This document shows, piece after piece, positions 1-7,464 of a stretch of DNA of 64,000 nucleotides (positions are counted from its first letter, which is position 1; every line of letters begins with the position of its first letter). Origin of the DNA: Thiothrix subterranea (lineage in GTDB: Bacteria > Pseudomonadota > Gammaproteobacteria > Thiotrichales > Thiotrichaceae); NCBI RefSeq assembly GCF_016772315.1, contig NZ_CP053482.1, positions 310,001 through 374,000 of the forward strand, read 5' to 3'. A program made the position numbers and the translations under genes. The notes below the pieces were generated by a model. That model made no database searches, was not told the origin of the DNA, and worked only from the letters and a program-made list of their open reading frames with translations.

Positions 1-2
1 TC

Positions 3-242
3 AGCGGTATCAGCGATGACAAGGTAAAGCTCTCCGACCCGTCTTTGGGCAACCGCATTTTGACCCGTGGGCAGTTCAAGGAAATCTGGGAAACCCGCGA
101 GGAACAAGGGCTGGAAGGCAAAATGCTGGCAGTGTTGCCGCAAGATAAAACATTGGCACAACAGGCTGATGGTAGTTTTTTTGCTAAACCGACTTTTTCC
201 CGCGTCCCCACAGAAGTACTGACGTTACGCCATCATCATTAG
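3..242 (+). CDS. Unrecognised ORF fragment, open at the window edge
   Basis: An open reading frame runs from the window edge to a TAG at 240-242 (79 codons visible; first in-window ATG-like start at 45). I do not recognise the protein. It is mostly hydrophilic (motifs such as LTRGQFKEIW and KMLAVLPQDKT) with no membrane segment. It is not Mfd, although Mfd-like coding sequence begins in another frame at about 238. The last three codons (HHH) come from the junction itself. It may be the 3' end of a gene that was joined to, or inserted into, mfd, or it may be an assembly join. The reading frame is clear; its function is unknown. Confidence 0.4.
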   Translation, partial: SGISDDKVKLSDPSLGNRILTRGQFKEIWETREEQGLEGKMLAVLPQDKTLAQQADGSFFAKPTFSRVPTEVLTLRHHH

Positions 243-1527
243 TGATCTACATTTCAAGCAACTGGGGCTGGTGATCATCGACGAGGAACACCGCTTCGGG
301 GTACGCGACAAGGAGCAGATGAAAAAGCTGCGTGCCAATGTCGATATGTTAACCATGACCGCCACGCCGATTCCGCGCACGCTGAACATGTCGCTGTCGG
401 GCTTGCGCGATTTGTCGATCATTGCCACTCCGCCGACGCAACGCCACGCGATCAAAACCTTCGTGTGCGAGTGGAACAAGACCATCATTCAGGAGGCGTG
501 TGCGCGGGAATTGTCACGCGGCGGGCAGGTGTATGTGCTGCACAATGAGGTCAAAACCATCGACAAGGTGGAGCAGGAATTGAGCGCGATGTTGCCCAGT
601 GTGACGGTGCGCCATGCCCACGGACAGATGCGGGCGCACGATCTGGAAAACATCATGAGCGACTTTTACCACCAGCGTTTCCAGATTCTGATTGCCACCA
701 CCATCATTGAAAGCGGCATCGACGTGCCGACCGCCAACACGATTTTGATCAACCGTGCCGACAAGCTGGGGCTGGCGCAGTTGCACCAGTTACGCGGGCG
801 GGTCGGGCGTTCGCACCACCGCGCTTACGCCTATCTGATTGCGCCGCCGAAATCCGCGCTCACGCCGGATGCGGTCAAGCGGCTGGAAGCAATTGAATCG
901 CTGGAAGAATTGGGGGTCGGTTTCACGTTGGCGACGCACGATCTGGAGATTCGCGGCGCGGGCGAACTGCTCGGCGAAGGGCAAAGCGGGCAGATTCAGG
1001 AAATCGGTTTCAACCTCTACAACGACCTGCTGGAACGGGCGGTGAAGGCGTTGAAATCGGGCAAAGTGCCGGAACTAACCGCCACCAGCCGCCGCACCAC
1101 GGTGGAATTGGGTGCGCCTGCGCTGATCACCGACGATTATTTGCCGGATGTCCATGCGCGGCTGATCCTCTACAAACGCATTGCCAGCGCGGAATCGCAG
1201 GCGGCACTCGACGAATTGCGGGTGGAAATGATCGACCGCTTCGGGCTGCTGCCAGAGCCGACCAAAACGCTGTTCAGCGTCACGCGGGTCAAGCTGCTGG
1301 CGCAGGAACTGGGCATCCGCAAGCTGGATATGCACGTCAAGGGCGGGCGGATTATCTTTGACGACAAGCCGAATATTGACCCGATGAAGGTGATTACCCT
1401 GATCCAGAAACGCCCGTGGGTGTTTAAGCTGGATGGACAGGATAAATTGCGGTTTGAAATCGAACTCCTGACCGTGGAGGAGCGGGAGGAGTGGGTGGTT
1501 AAGTTGATGGGGGAGATTGGGGGGTAA
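241..1527 (+). CDS. mfd: Mfd transcription-repair coupling factor, C-terminal part only (5'-truncated)
   Basis: Mfd is the RecG-like dsDNA translocase that removes stalled RNA polymerase and recruits UvrA. Only the last ~428 codons are here. Visible landmarks are the DEEH Walker B box (LVIIDEEHRFGV), the TATPIPRT motif III, the GGQVYVLHNE segment, TTIIESGIDVP, QLRGRVGRS (motif VI), the LATHDLEIRGAGELLG translocation-in-RecG-type motif and the C-terminal D7 domain from about codon 290. The UvrB-like, RID and Walker A portions are missing: Mfd homology starts abruptly at about 238, and a stop (TGA 220-222) lies upstream in frame. The nearest usable start is GTG 271. Alone this piece lacks motifs Ia-II and should not be an active translocase. 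Either the gene is broken or the sequence is misjoined. Confidence 0.85.
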   Translation, partial: SDLHFKQLGLVIIDEEHRFGVRDKEQMKKLRANVDMLTMTATPIPRTLNMSLSGLRDLSIIATPPTQRHAIKTFVCEWNKTIIQEACARELSRGGQVYVLHNEVKTIDKVEQELSAMLPSVTVRHAHGQMRAHDLENIMSDFYHQRFQILIATTIIESGIDVPTANTILINRADKLGLAQLHQLRGRVGRSHHRAYAYLIAPPKSALTPDAVKRLEAIESLEELGVGFTLATHDLEIRGAGELLGEGQSGQIQEIGFNLYNDLLERAVKALKSGKVPELTATSRRTTVELGAPALITDDYLPDVHARLILYKRIASAESQAALDELRVEMIDRFGLLPEPTKTLFSVTRVKLLAQELGIRKLDMHVKGGRIIFDDKPNIDPMKVITLIQKRPWVFKLDGQDKLRFEIELLTVEEREEWVVKLMGEIGG

Positions 1528-1556
1528 CATTTTCCAAATATTAAATAACTAGACTG

Positions 1557-1620
1557 AAGTTTTCGCGCATTCATGGAATGTAATCTATTGATTTAAAACA
1601 ACACGAATGCGTGAAAACTT
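1557..1620. repeat. Imperfect inverted repeat, 19-bp arms
   Basis: Arms at 1557-1575 and 1602-1620 match at 17 of 19 positions when one is reverse-complemented, with a 26-bp AT-rich centre. It lies between the convergent 3' ends of mfd and the AT-rich AlbA_2-NTPase gene. It could form the stem of a bidirectional transcription terminator, or be a short MITE-like element marking the edge of the island. There is no long T run next to the stem, so I cannot choose. Confidence 0.5.
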
Positions 1621-1645
1621 AGGCCGATGTATTTATCTATCTAAC

Positions 1646-4600
1646 TTAATCTGCTATCTCAGTAAGAACACTCTCTAACTCGTCAGGAAAGACTGAAATC
1701 TTTATGGATGAAATAGAACTAAAAAACCTCCTATTGACCTTATAAAGTTCATCACCATTTTCTTTAATAAAATCCAAAACATCATACCGGCATAACAAGT
1801 CTAGAAACTTTTTCAGACCCTTCGAGTAACTAACCTTGCAGTGTTGATTAATTTTATTATAAGATCGCGAATAACTCTCCATGTAGCTAAATATCGAAAC
1901 AACATCTTTTCTCACCAAATCAATTTTCTGATTTTTCTTCGAGCCTAAAGATACAAATACTTCATCAAAGTTACAATTATTAATTTGACATGTACCATCA
2001 AAAAAAGATTTTCTCAATACAGTTGATTCCAATATATTAATATCGGAAAATTTTGTAGCAATAAATACCACAGTATCATCTTCAGGAAATTTGCTTTTAG
2101 CAAACCCAGCATATCTTACAAAAGAGCTATCCATCCAGGTAAATAATGTAAAATCTATTGGATAAAAATCACCATAAATAAATACATTTTTAATATAGTT
2201 AAGCCCACTGCTATCATATATATCTCGAATAAGGGATGTTCGACTTTCTTTTGTTTGAGGCATAACCACTTTGTTAGCTATATGCAATATAGCAGAAATA
2301 CTTTTTTGAACATTTTCTCTCATTAGTTTATTTTCTTCATAAGCAGACAGCAATGGCAACAAACCTTGCAACGTTTTACTTAATTTTAAAATAATATTTT
2401 CATTTTTTAATATTAAAACTTTTGAGATTTCAGCATATATTTCCCCCTGACCAAGATAGCAGTCTTTCAACACCTTCACAAGTCTGTCAGGAGAAAACTT
2501 TCCACTTATGATAGAATAACTAGCATACCGTGCTTTTATGAGATTATTTAAGAAATCAAATCGTAACACAACGTTAATTTCCGTTTCTACAAACAATGGA
2601 TTTTTAATATAATTAGAGTGATTTTGATCGGTAATCCCCTTAATAATATCTTCAAATTCCTTTTTATTTAAAAAACCATTTCCACCAATTGTAATCTCTT
2701 CAAATACCCCGAAAAATCCATCTATATCAATATTAAGAGACTGATTTTCAATTTCCCTGCCCAACAATATCATCAATATCTTATCGATAGGCTCTTCTTT
2801 TATAAAGTAAATAGATTCAGCGTTAGATCCTTTATCGGGTCTATCCGTTATCTCACAGACTAAATCTAAAAGAAGAGGGATAATATGACCATTAGATGAC
2901 AAATTGTAACTTTCAATGAATTGTTTGGCATCTCTTATTTTACCCGGTGATCCACGATATTTTTTCTTCAAAAAATCATCAATATCTTTTTCTTCAAATC
3001 CATTTAATCCATAAAATTCGACGAGTCCATTCTTTACAATGGACAAATCTCTTATCTTATCAAGAAAATATCCACCACGTGTTGTTATTATGATCTTAAT
3101 ACTTTTTAGCCTTTCATATAAAGAGGCTAAAGAACTAAAAAACTCATTTATATGAAACCTACTATCTAATGCCGAATCAATTTCTTCAATTGCATCAATG
3201 GCAACAATGATATTTCCAGATAAAAAATTCAATTTGAAGTAATCCAGTGAAGTCTCAGAAAACTCTTTTACAGAAGGATCATCCTTGTATATAGAGTATA
3301 AATCATACAATGACTTAATCTCACTATTTTTATTCAAATAAAATTTAATAAGCCTATCACTCTTTAAGTAAAAAATTTTTTTGTTTTTGAATTCAACATA
3401 GTTTCCTTTGCTATCTTCTTTGTCATTATCCTCTCTGTTTTTAGCTATTTTGTAATTCAGCGTATCGCAAAATGTTGTTTTACCAACTCCACCCAAACCA
3501 TAAACTATAGAAATAGGTTTCCCTGTACTATTTAAAACTTCCTTCTCAAAGAAATCTATACTTTTCCCTAACGAAGAGCCGCCATCAGTTTTGTAAACCT
3601 CTTGATCAACAAATTCATCTTTTTTATAAACTTCACTATTTTTACTTTTCGGTATGGTATTTTCCCATATGAATTCATCAAGATAATGTACATTGACTTC
3701 AGATACACGACCGTTTTTTAGACTGAAATCATTTATTTTAGTATATACATCTATTTTTCCATTTATTGCTTTTCCATCCTTATAACGCTTAACGATAAAA
3801 AACTCTACAATACTGGGATTATCCTCTTTTATTTTTCCAGAAAAATCTTCAAAAGCTCTTATGTTTCTGGATTGTTCGCTTGGTTCGCCTAAAAAAATAT
3901 ATACTTCTTTTTGCTTTTTACCTAAACAGTAATATTCATAGTGAATCTTATCCCGATTAACTCCTTGATTTTCAGACAACATCACTCTATCACGAGGAGA
4001 TACCAATAATTCTAGAATATCACTAGCCTCTATTTTAATATCATCTCGCAAGTAATCATCATCTTTTTCATCAAGACTATTATTAGAAATGGCTTTAATT
4101 TTACATTCAAACTCCTGCCTAACCTCTTCAGTTGCCTCCTCGACTAAAGAATCAACTCGATAAATTAAATAACCTTTACTGAATCTCTTTCCTTTTCCCT
4201 GCAATTCCTTCTCTAAATAAACAATATAATTGTTCGCATAGACTTTCACAATAATCAGATTGTTTTCATTTACCTTAAAATACTTCAAATCCAACTTAAG
4301 AGGTTTATTAGTATGATTCTTGACTAGCTGCGTTAATTCATCATGCAATTTACTTTCACTTTTTATTTTTCCTGACTTATCTGTTACTTGAACATTGATA
4401 GTATCTTTCGTTACTTCATTAATACCCACCAATAAATATCCATCTTGACCAATCGAATGAATACTACCATTTGCCAGGGATATAATATCTTTAACAAGCT
4501 CTCCTTTGTTATGCTCGTCATACCAAGTTTGCTTGAAGTCTAATTTATCTCCCTCTTTTTTTAAAATTAATTCCTTAATGAAAGATTCAGTCAAACTCAT
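1646..4600 (-). CDS. AlbA_2 (Schlafen-type) domain - STAND/NACHT-like NTPase protein, putative defence gene
   Basis: 984 residues. Residues ~10-130 carry the AlbA_2 signature (E-x-LDFKQ near 16-24, then KDIISLANG at 37-45 and a YLLVGI strand at 55-60). Residues ~340-560 form a P-loop NTPase: Walker A GLGGVGKTT at 368-376, Walker B IIVAIDAIEEID at 464-475, and an IIITTR sensor-like strand near 503-508. This is typical of STAND/NACHT ATPases. The C-terminal ~430 residues are helical and lack classical TPR/LRR repeats; a short pentapeptide-like stretch (about 845-885) is visible. Base composition is markedly AT-rich compared with every neighbour, which implies recent transfer. AlbA_2 and STAND domains both recur in anti-phage proteins, but I know no named system with exactly this pairing, so the defence role is inference. 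No obvious partner gene is adjacent in the same orientation. The start ATG at 4600 has only a weak Shine-Dalgarno. Confidence 0.8.
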   Translation of the reverse strand: MSLTESFIKELILKKEGDKLDFKQTWYDEHNKGELVKDIISLANGSIHSIGQDGYLLVGINEVTKDTINVQVTDKSGKIKSESKLHDELTQLVKNHTNKPLKLDLKYFKVNENNLIIVKVYANNYIVYLEKELQGKGKRFSKGYLIYRVDSLVEEATEEVRQEFECKIKAISNNSLDEKDDDYLRDDIKIEASDILELLVSPRDRVMLSENQGVNRDKIHYEYYCLGKKQKEVYIFLGEPSEQSRNIRAFEDFSGKIKEDNPSIVEFFIVKRYKDGKAINGKIDVYTKINDFSLKNGRVSEVNVHYLDEFIWENTIPKSKNSEVYKKDEFVDQEVYKTDGGSSLGKSIDFFEKEVLNSTGKPISIVYGLGGVGKTTFCDTLNYKIAKNREDNDKEDSKGNYVEFKNKKIFYLKSDRLIKFYLNKNSEIKSLYDLYSIYKDDPSVKEFSETSLDYFKLNFLSGNIIVAIDAIEEIDSALDSRFHINEFFSSLASLYERLKSIKIIITTRGGYFLDKIRDLSIVKNGLVEFYGLNGFEEKDIDDFLKKKYRGSPGKIRDAKQFIESYNLSSNGHIIPLLLDLVCEITDRPDKGSNAESIYFIKEEPIDKILMILLGREIENQSLNIDIDGFFGVFEEITIGGNGFLNKKEFEDIIKGITDQNHSNYIKNPLFVETEINVVLRFDFLNNLIKARYASYSIISGKFSPDRLVKVLKDCYLGQGEIYAEISKVLILKNENIILKLSKTLQGLLPLLSAYEENKLMRENVQKSISAILHIANKVVMPQTKESRTSLIRDIYDSSGLNYIKNVFIYGDFYPIDFTLFTWMDSSFVRYAGFAKSKFPEDDTVVFIATKFSDINILESTVLRKSFFDGTCQINNCNFDEVFVSLGSKKNQKIDLVRKDVVSIFSYMESYSRSYNKINQHCKVSYSKGLKKFLDLLCRYDVLDFIKENGDELYKVNRRFFSSISSIKISVFPDELESVLTEIAD

Positions 4601-4730
4601 ATTTAAAACCCTACTATCAACTTATAAATTACAGACGAGAGATAAAAACCATAAAATATATGACCTACGCCATTCAACCATTCGATCATAATGCTCAATA
4701 TTAAAGATGGGCAAAATCGATTGATTTTAA

Positions 4731-4952
4731 TCACGCTGCCGACAGTACTTGTTCTTCCACCATTTCAGGCAAGCTAATCCGCACAAAAAACTCTTGAGGG
4801 TACAAATAATCCTCGCCCGACTCATCCACTACCCGAACCATCCCCAACTGCTCACTCTTCGGGTCAGGCAGCACTTCGTACAACTTGCGCAGTTCCAGTG
4901 ACGCTTCGTAATCTTCGTTCTTGATGCAAATGACGAATGTGTGTCCAGACAT
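4731..4952 (-). CDS. Small conserved acidic protein (73 aa), second gene of a two-gene cassette
   Basis: Starting at ATG 4952 gives a 73-residue protein beginning MSGHTFVICIKN and containing a VRVVDESGEDYLYP motif. I recall similar 70-75 residue proteins in many proteobacteria and cyanobacteria, usually right after a small gene with an EIHWYEA motif, exactly as the degenerate frame upstream (4958-5131) shows. The spacing between the upstream stop and this ATG is 5 bases, so the two were co-transcribed. Function is unknown; the setting among toxin-antitoxin modules hints at, but does not prove, a similar cassette. A longer frame opens at 5018, but the match to the small-protein pattern starts at 4952. 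Confidence 0.65.
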   Translation of the reverse strand: MSGHTFVICIKNEDYEASLELRKLYEVLPDPKSEQLGMVRVVDESGEDYLYPQEFFVRISLPEMVEEQVLSAA

Positions 4953-4957
4953 AACAA

Positions 4958-5131
4958 TTACTCGATGAAGTATTTGATTTTGAATTCTTTCTTGCCAATT
5001 CCGCTGGCTTCGTACCAATGGATTTCAGCCTGATGCAATGAGCCGTCCGGCAAGCGGATTTCGGCAAGCGGATTTCGGCAAAGCCCTTACGCTTACGCCA
5101 GTGATCGCCCCTTGTACAACTTACGCAACAT
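4958..5131 (-). pseudogene. Degenerate small gene (EIHWYEA-type), broken by a 14-bp duplication
   Basis: Reading the minus strand in one frame gives WRKRKGFAEIRLP; the expected continuation DGSLHQAEIHWYEASGIG and then KKEFKIKYFIE appears in another frame and ends at TAA 4958-4960. The shift is caused by a perfect 14-bp tandem duplication at 5051-5078: removing one copy restores one continuous frame. An upstream in-frame start is not obvious, so the 5' end is uncertain (ATG 5131 is in yet another frame). The family is one I recognise only as a small conserved protein that precedes the 73-aa gene. Either the gene is dead or the duplication is a sequencing or assembly error. Confidence 0.5.
5051..5078. 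repeat. Perfect 14-bp tandem duplication
   Basis: The unit CAAGCGGATTTCGG occupies 5051-5064 and again 5065-5078 with no mismatch. Because 14 is not a multiple of three it shifts the minus-strand frame of the small gene at 4958-5131. Confidence 0.9.
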
Positions 5132-5215
5132 GATTGACAGCTTAACCCAATTTATAGCCAAAAATAAAGCACTGAAATAATTCCGACAAATCCCGTCTGG
5201 TGTATACTGTTCCTC

Positions 5216-5689
5216 ATGAAACCAAGCGTTTACATCGAAACAACCATACCCAGCTACCTGACAGCATGGCGCAATCCAAGCCTGCTGATGGCTGCCCACC
5301 AAGAGGCAACCCGCAACTGGTGGGATACGGCACGATTTGACTATGATCTGTTCATTTCGGAATTCGTCATGGCAGAATGCGCCAGTGGTAACGCGAATGC
5401 TGCCGAACGCAGGCTTGCCGCCATCCAGAACCTGCCAGAACTGGACATTTCTACCGAAGTTGAACCCTTGGCACAACGACTATTGGCGGGTGCGGCGTTA
5501 CCCGAAAAGGCAAAACTGGATGCATTGCACATTGCGGTTGCCACCATACACGGGATTGACTACCTGTTGACGTGGAACTGCAAACACATTGCCAATGCCA
5601 TTACTCGCCCGAAAATCGAATGGATTTGCCGGGCAGCAGGCTACGAACCGCCCGTTATCTGCACCCCACTTGAACTGATGAGGGACTAA
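5216..5689 (+). CDS. PIN-domain toxin, VapC-like family
   Basis: 157 residues with the layout of a known PIN subfamily: N-terminal VYIETTIPSYL, a conserved acidic helix (FISEFVMAECASG), DALHIAVATIHGIDYLLTWN and a C-terminal PPVICTPLELM. PIN proteins are Mg2+-dependent ribonucleases, and VapC toxins typically cleave tRNA or rRNA. In this subfamily the first acidic residue is Glu-8 in IETT rather than Asp. The antitoxin-like gene starts 2 bases after its stop, so the order is toxin first, the reverse of usual vapBC. ATG 5216 is used because the conserved motif follows within a few residues. The frame is intact. RNase activity and target are inferred from the family. Confidence 0.8.
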   Translation: MKPSVYIETTIPSYLTAWRNPSLLMAAHQEATRNWWDTARFDYDLFISEFVMAECASGNANAAERRLAAIQNLPELDISTEVEPLAQRLLAGAALPEKAKLDALHIAVATIHGIDYLLTWNCKHIANAITRPKIEWICRAAGYEPPVICTPLELMRD

Positions 5690-5691
5690 CC

Positions 5692-5868
5692 ATGTTACAA
5701 GACCCAATTGTGGAAGAAATCCACCGCATCCGTGAAGAATACGCCAAACGGCTAGGCTACGACCTGCACAAAATCTGTGAAGAAATGCGCCAGCGTCAAG
5801 CACAGGCAGGCCGCAAAGCCGTCACCCGTATGCCGCGTAAACCACGCATCCAGCCACAAGCCGCGTAA
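5692..5868 (+). CDS. Small antitoxin-like partner of the PIN toxin (58 aa)
   Basis: Fifty-eight codons from ATG 5692 to TAA 5866-5868. The N-terminal half is a charged helix (DPIVEEIHRIREEYAKRLGYD) followed by LHKICEEMRQRQ and a basic tail (RMPRKPRIQ). Small proteins with this DPI(V)EEI...YD pattern regularly follow the PIN subfamily encoded just upstream, and I take it as the neutralising partner that binds the toxin and DNA. It is tightly coupled to the toxin gene (2-base gap). Its last 47 bases overlap, on the opposite strand, the abnormal tail of the DUF3368 gene. Confidence 0.65.
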   Translation: MLQDPIVEEIHRIREEYAKRLGYDLHKICEEMRQRQAQAGRKAVTRMPRKPRIQPQAA

Positions 5869-6427
5869 GGCTGCACGGATTTATGTCCGCATCGGTAGCA
5901 CTCAAGGCAAAGAACACCCCATCCCCCGGCACGGTCGGGCGCGGCAAAGCTGTCACCCTCGAAGCCCTCCCACCCACACGCATTGGACAGACGGTACCGT
6001 ATTTGCGTAGCTGATGCAGTACCGGACGGGCTTCTGCAATCATTCCCAACCGCTTCGCCTTCAACACCAAGCCCAATGTACCATACAACGGAATCTCGAA
6101 GGTTTCGGCACATTTCCTGCCCAAACCATCATCAATCACCGCAAACATTCCGGCATGATGCAGCGCATGAGTCAAAACCGCCGTTTCGCCTTTGCCCAAA
6201 TCCCATGCCTGTATCAGCGGGTCAGGTGTCGGCACATCCACCACTTGCAGCCATTCAGCAGCAGCAATCGCCCGCACGGAAACATCGTTTGCCCCACGCT
6301 GATTGATTTCCTGCACCACCGCATCCGGCACGAAAACCTCATCGCCCGCCAGTTTCAGCAAATCCATCAAACCCGCTTTGGACAGAAAAATGATCGGCGA
6401 ACTGTTAACTATCGCCTGTTTAACCAT
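5822..6427 (-). CDS. DUF3368 PIN-like toxin with an abnormal C-terminus
   Basis: Start ATG 6427 overlaps the stop of the UPF0175 antitoxin by 8 bases. Residues 1-~135 match DUF3368: IVNSSPIIFLSKAGL with the first Asp position taken by Asn, LGKGETAVLTHAL, AVIDDGLGRKCAE and GTLGLVLKAKRLG. DUF3368 proteins are PIN-like putative nucleases paired with UPF0175 antitoxins. The family normally ends about 20-25 residues after the ARPVL helix with a short conserved tail. Here, after HQLRKYG, the sequence turns into an unrelated Arg/Pro-rich stretch of ~60 residues that runs antisense into the neighbouring antitoxin. I infer that the true 3' end was lost by a deletion or insertion near 5990 and that the frame reads through foreign DNA. 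Activity is doubtful. Confidence 0.65.
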   Translation of the reverse strand: MVKQAIVNSSPIIFLSKAGLMDLLKLAGDEVFVPDAVVQEINQRGANDVSVRAIAAAEWLQVVDVPTPDPLIQAWDLGKGETAVLTHALHHAGMFAVIDDGLGRKCAETFEIPLYGTLGLVLKAKRLGMIAEARPVLHQLRKYGTVCPMRVGGRASRVTALPRPTVPGDGVFFALSATDADINPCSLTRLVAGCVVYAAYG

Positions 6428-6671
6428 GCTCCAGTTCCCGCTTGAGGCTATCCATATCAACGGCGAACACTTCCACCTGTTCCACCGCCAATGCCGCCAG
6501 AAAATCCACGCGGTCAAGCCCTGCGATCAAGGCGGCTTTTTCCTGCGACACCTTACCCGCCGCATACCAATGAATAGCCGCAGCAAGACGCATTTGTTTG
6601 AGAAACTCCGGTGGCGAACGCTTCAACGCGGAAAAAACTTCTGCTGGCAAATCAACTGCAAGAGTGGTCAT
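6420..6671 (-). CDS. UPF0175 family antitoxin
   Basis: 83 residues beginning MTTLAVDLPAEVFSAL, followed by AAAIHWYAAGKVSQEKAALIAGLDRVDFL, the recurring UPF0175 pattern of a short beta strand then a helix-turn-helix-like segment. UPF0175 proteins act as antitoxins to DUF3368/PIN partners, and that partner starts inside this gene's last codons (ATGGTTAA overlap at 6420-6427). It probably binds its own promoter in the 138-bp gap toward the divergent RelE/HigB-like gene at 6810. The frame is intact. Confidence 0.75.
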   Translation of the reverse strand: MTTLAVDLPAEVFSALKRSPPEFLKQMRLAAAIHWYAAGKVSQEKAALIAGLDRVDFLAALAVEQVEVFAVDMDSLKRELEHG

Positions 6672-6784
6672 GGCTTGTTGTCCGTCAATCGTTATGATAT
6701 TTCACAGCTTACCCCACCGCCCACACAAAAACAAAATGATGGTATGCACCCGATGACCGCAAACGAAAAATAGATTGCCAGATA

Positions 6785-6799
6785 TACGTGATCCACGTA
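6785..6799. promoter_or_regulatory. Palindromic operator candidate of the RelE/HigB-NadS module
   Basis: Perfect inverted repeat TACGTG-ATC-CACGTA, ending 10 bases before the toxin-like ATG at 6810. Position and symmetry fit an autoregulatory site for the downstream Xre-type antitoxin. It is also in the divergent intergenic space shared with the UPF0175 operon. Confidence 0.45.
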
Positions 6800-6809
6800 C
6801 ACTTTTCGC

Positions 6810-7141
6810 ATGAAAGCTGTCTTCGTCGAGTCAACCATTTTTGAGAAGCATCGTTCGGCGTACCTGCCAGATGATGAGTTCCGGCAATTCCAGAACGATT
6901 TGCTGAAAAACCCCCTGGTGGGTGACGTTATCCAAGGTACAAGTGGATTGAGAAAAGTCGGGTCGGCATCCAAGGCAGGGGAAAACGCGGCGGGGCGCGG
7001 GTCATTTATTACTACTACGACAGTTTCCAGAGTTTCTATCTGCTGACCATCTATGCCAAAAATGAGATGTCTGACCTGACGGCTGACCAGAAACATCAAC
7101 TCAAAACATTCGTGGAGGTATGGCGTAATGAGCAAGCGTAA
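6810..7141 (+). pseudogene. RelE/HigB-like toxin gene, frameshifted
   Basis: The first frame from ATG 6810 reads MKAVFVESTIFEKH, then FRQFQNDLLKNPLVGDVIQGTSGLRKV, the usual start of RelE/HigB toxins paired with NadS antitoxins. After about 6960 homology moves to another frame: VGIQGRGKRGGARVIYYYYDS, then FYLLTIYAKNEMSDLTADQ and FVEVWRNEQA, ending at TAA 7139-7141. One missing base near 6960 (the expected K-V-R codon boundary) explains it. As sequenced, translation of the first frame ends at 7046 with an unrelated tail lacking the catalytic C-terminal strands. The toxin is therefore inactive unless this is a sequencing error. The antitoxin ATG (7128) overlaps its true 3' end. Confidence 0.75.
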
Positions 7142-7442
7142 CTTGTTTGAAGAATTAAGCACTGCCTTGGTGGAAGCCAAGCAACATTCAGAAGGTAAAC
7201 TCACCTTGCGCACTCATGTTGTGCAACGTGCGGGTGTACCTGAAATTAAACCACAGGAAATTTTGACGATTCGGGAAATGTTCAATATGTCACGGGGCGT
7301 GTTTGCCCGTCATCTGCATACCTCCGCTCGAACGCTTGAAAGCTGGGAACAAGGACGCACTGCCCCGAATGGTCAGGCAGTAACACTATTGCGTTTGGTG
7401 CAACGGCATCCTGAAACCTTATCCTACATTGCCGAGCTTTAA
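7128..7442 (+). CDS. NadS/HigA-type Xre antitoxin
   Basis: 104 residues with a C-terminal helix-turn-helix (LTIREMFNMSRGVFARHLHTSARTLESWEQGRTAPNGQA, residues ~47-85), the pattern seen in NadS/HigA antitoxins. It begins within the last five codons of the frameshifted RelE/HigB-like toxin gene, a typical coupled arrangement, and the palindrome at 6785-6799 is its likely operator. The frame is fully intact although the toxin frame is broken. Confidence 0.8.
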   Translation: MSKRNLFEELSTALVEAKQHSEGKLTLRTHVVQRAGVPEIKPQEILTIREMFNMSRGVFARHLHTSARTLESWEQGRTAPNGQAVTLLRLVQRHPETLSYIAEL

Positions 7443-7464
7443 GGGAATCAATGGGGGAATGGGT

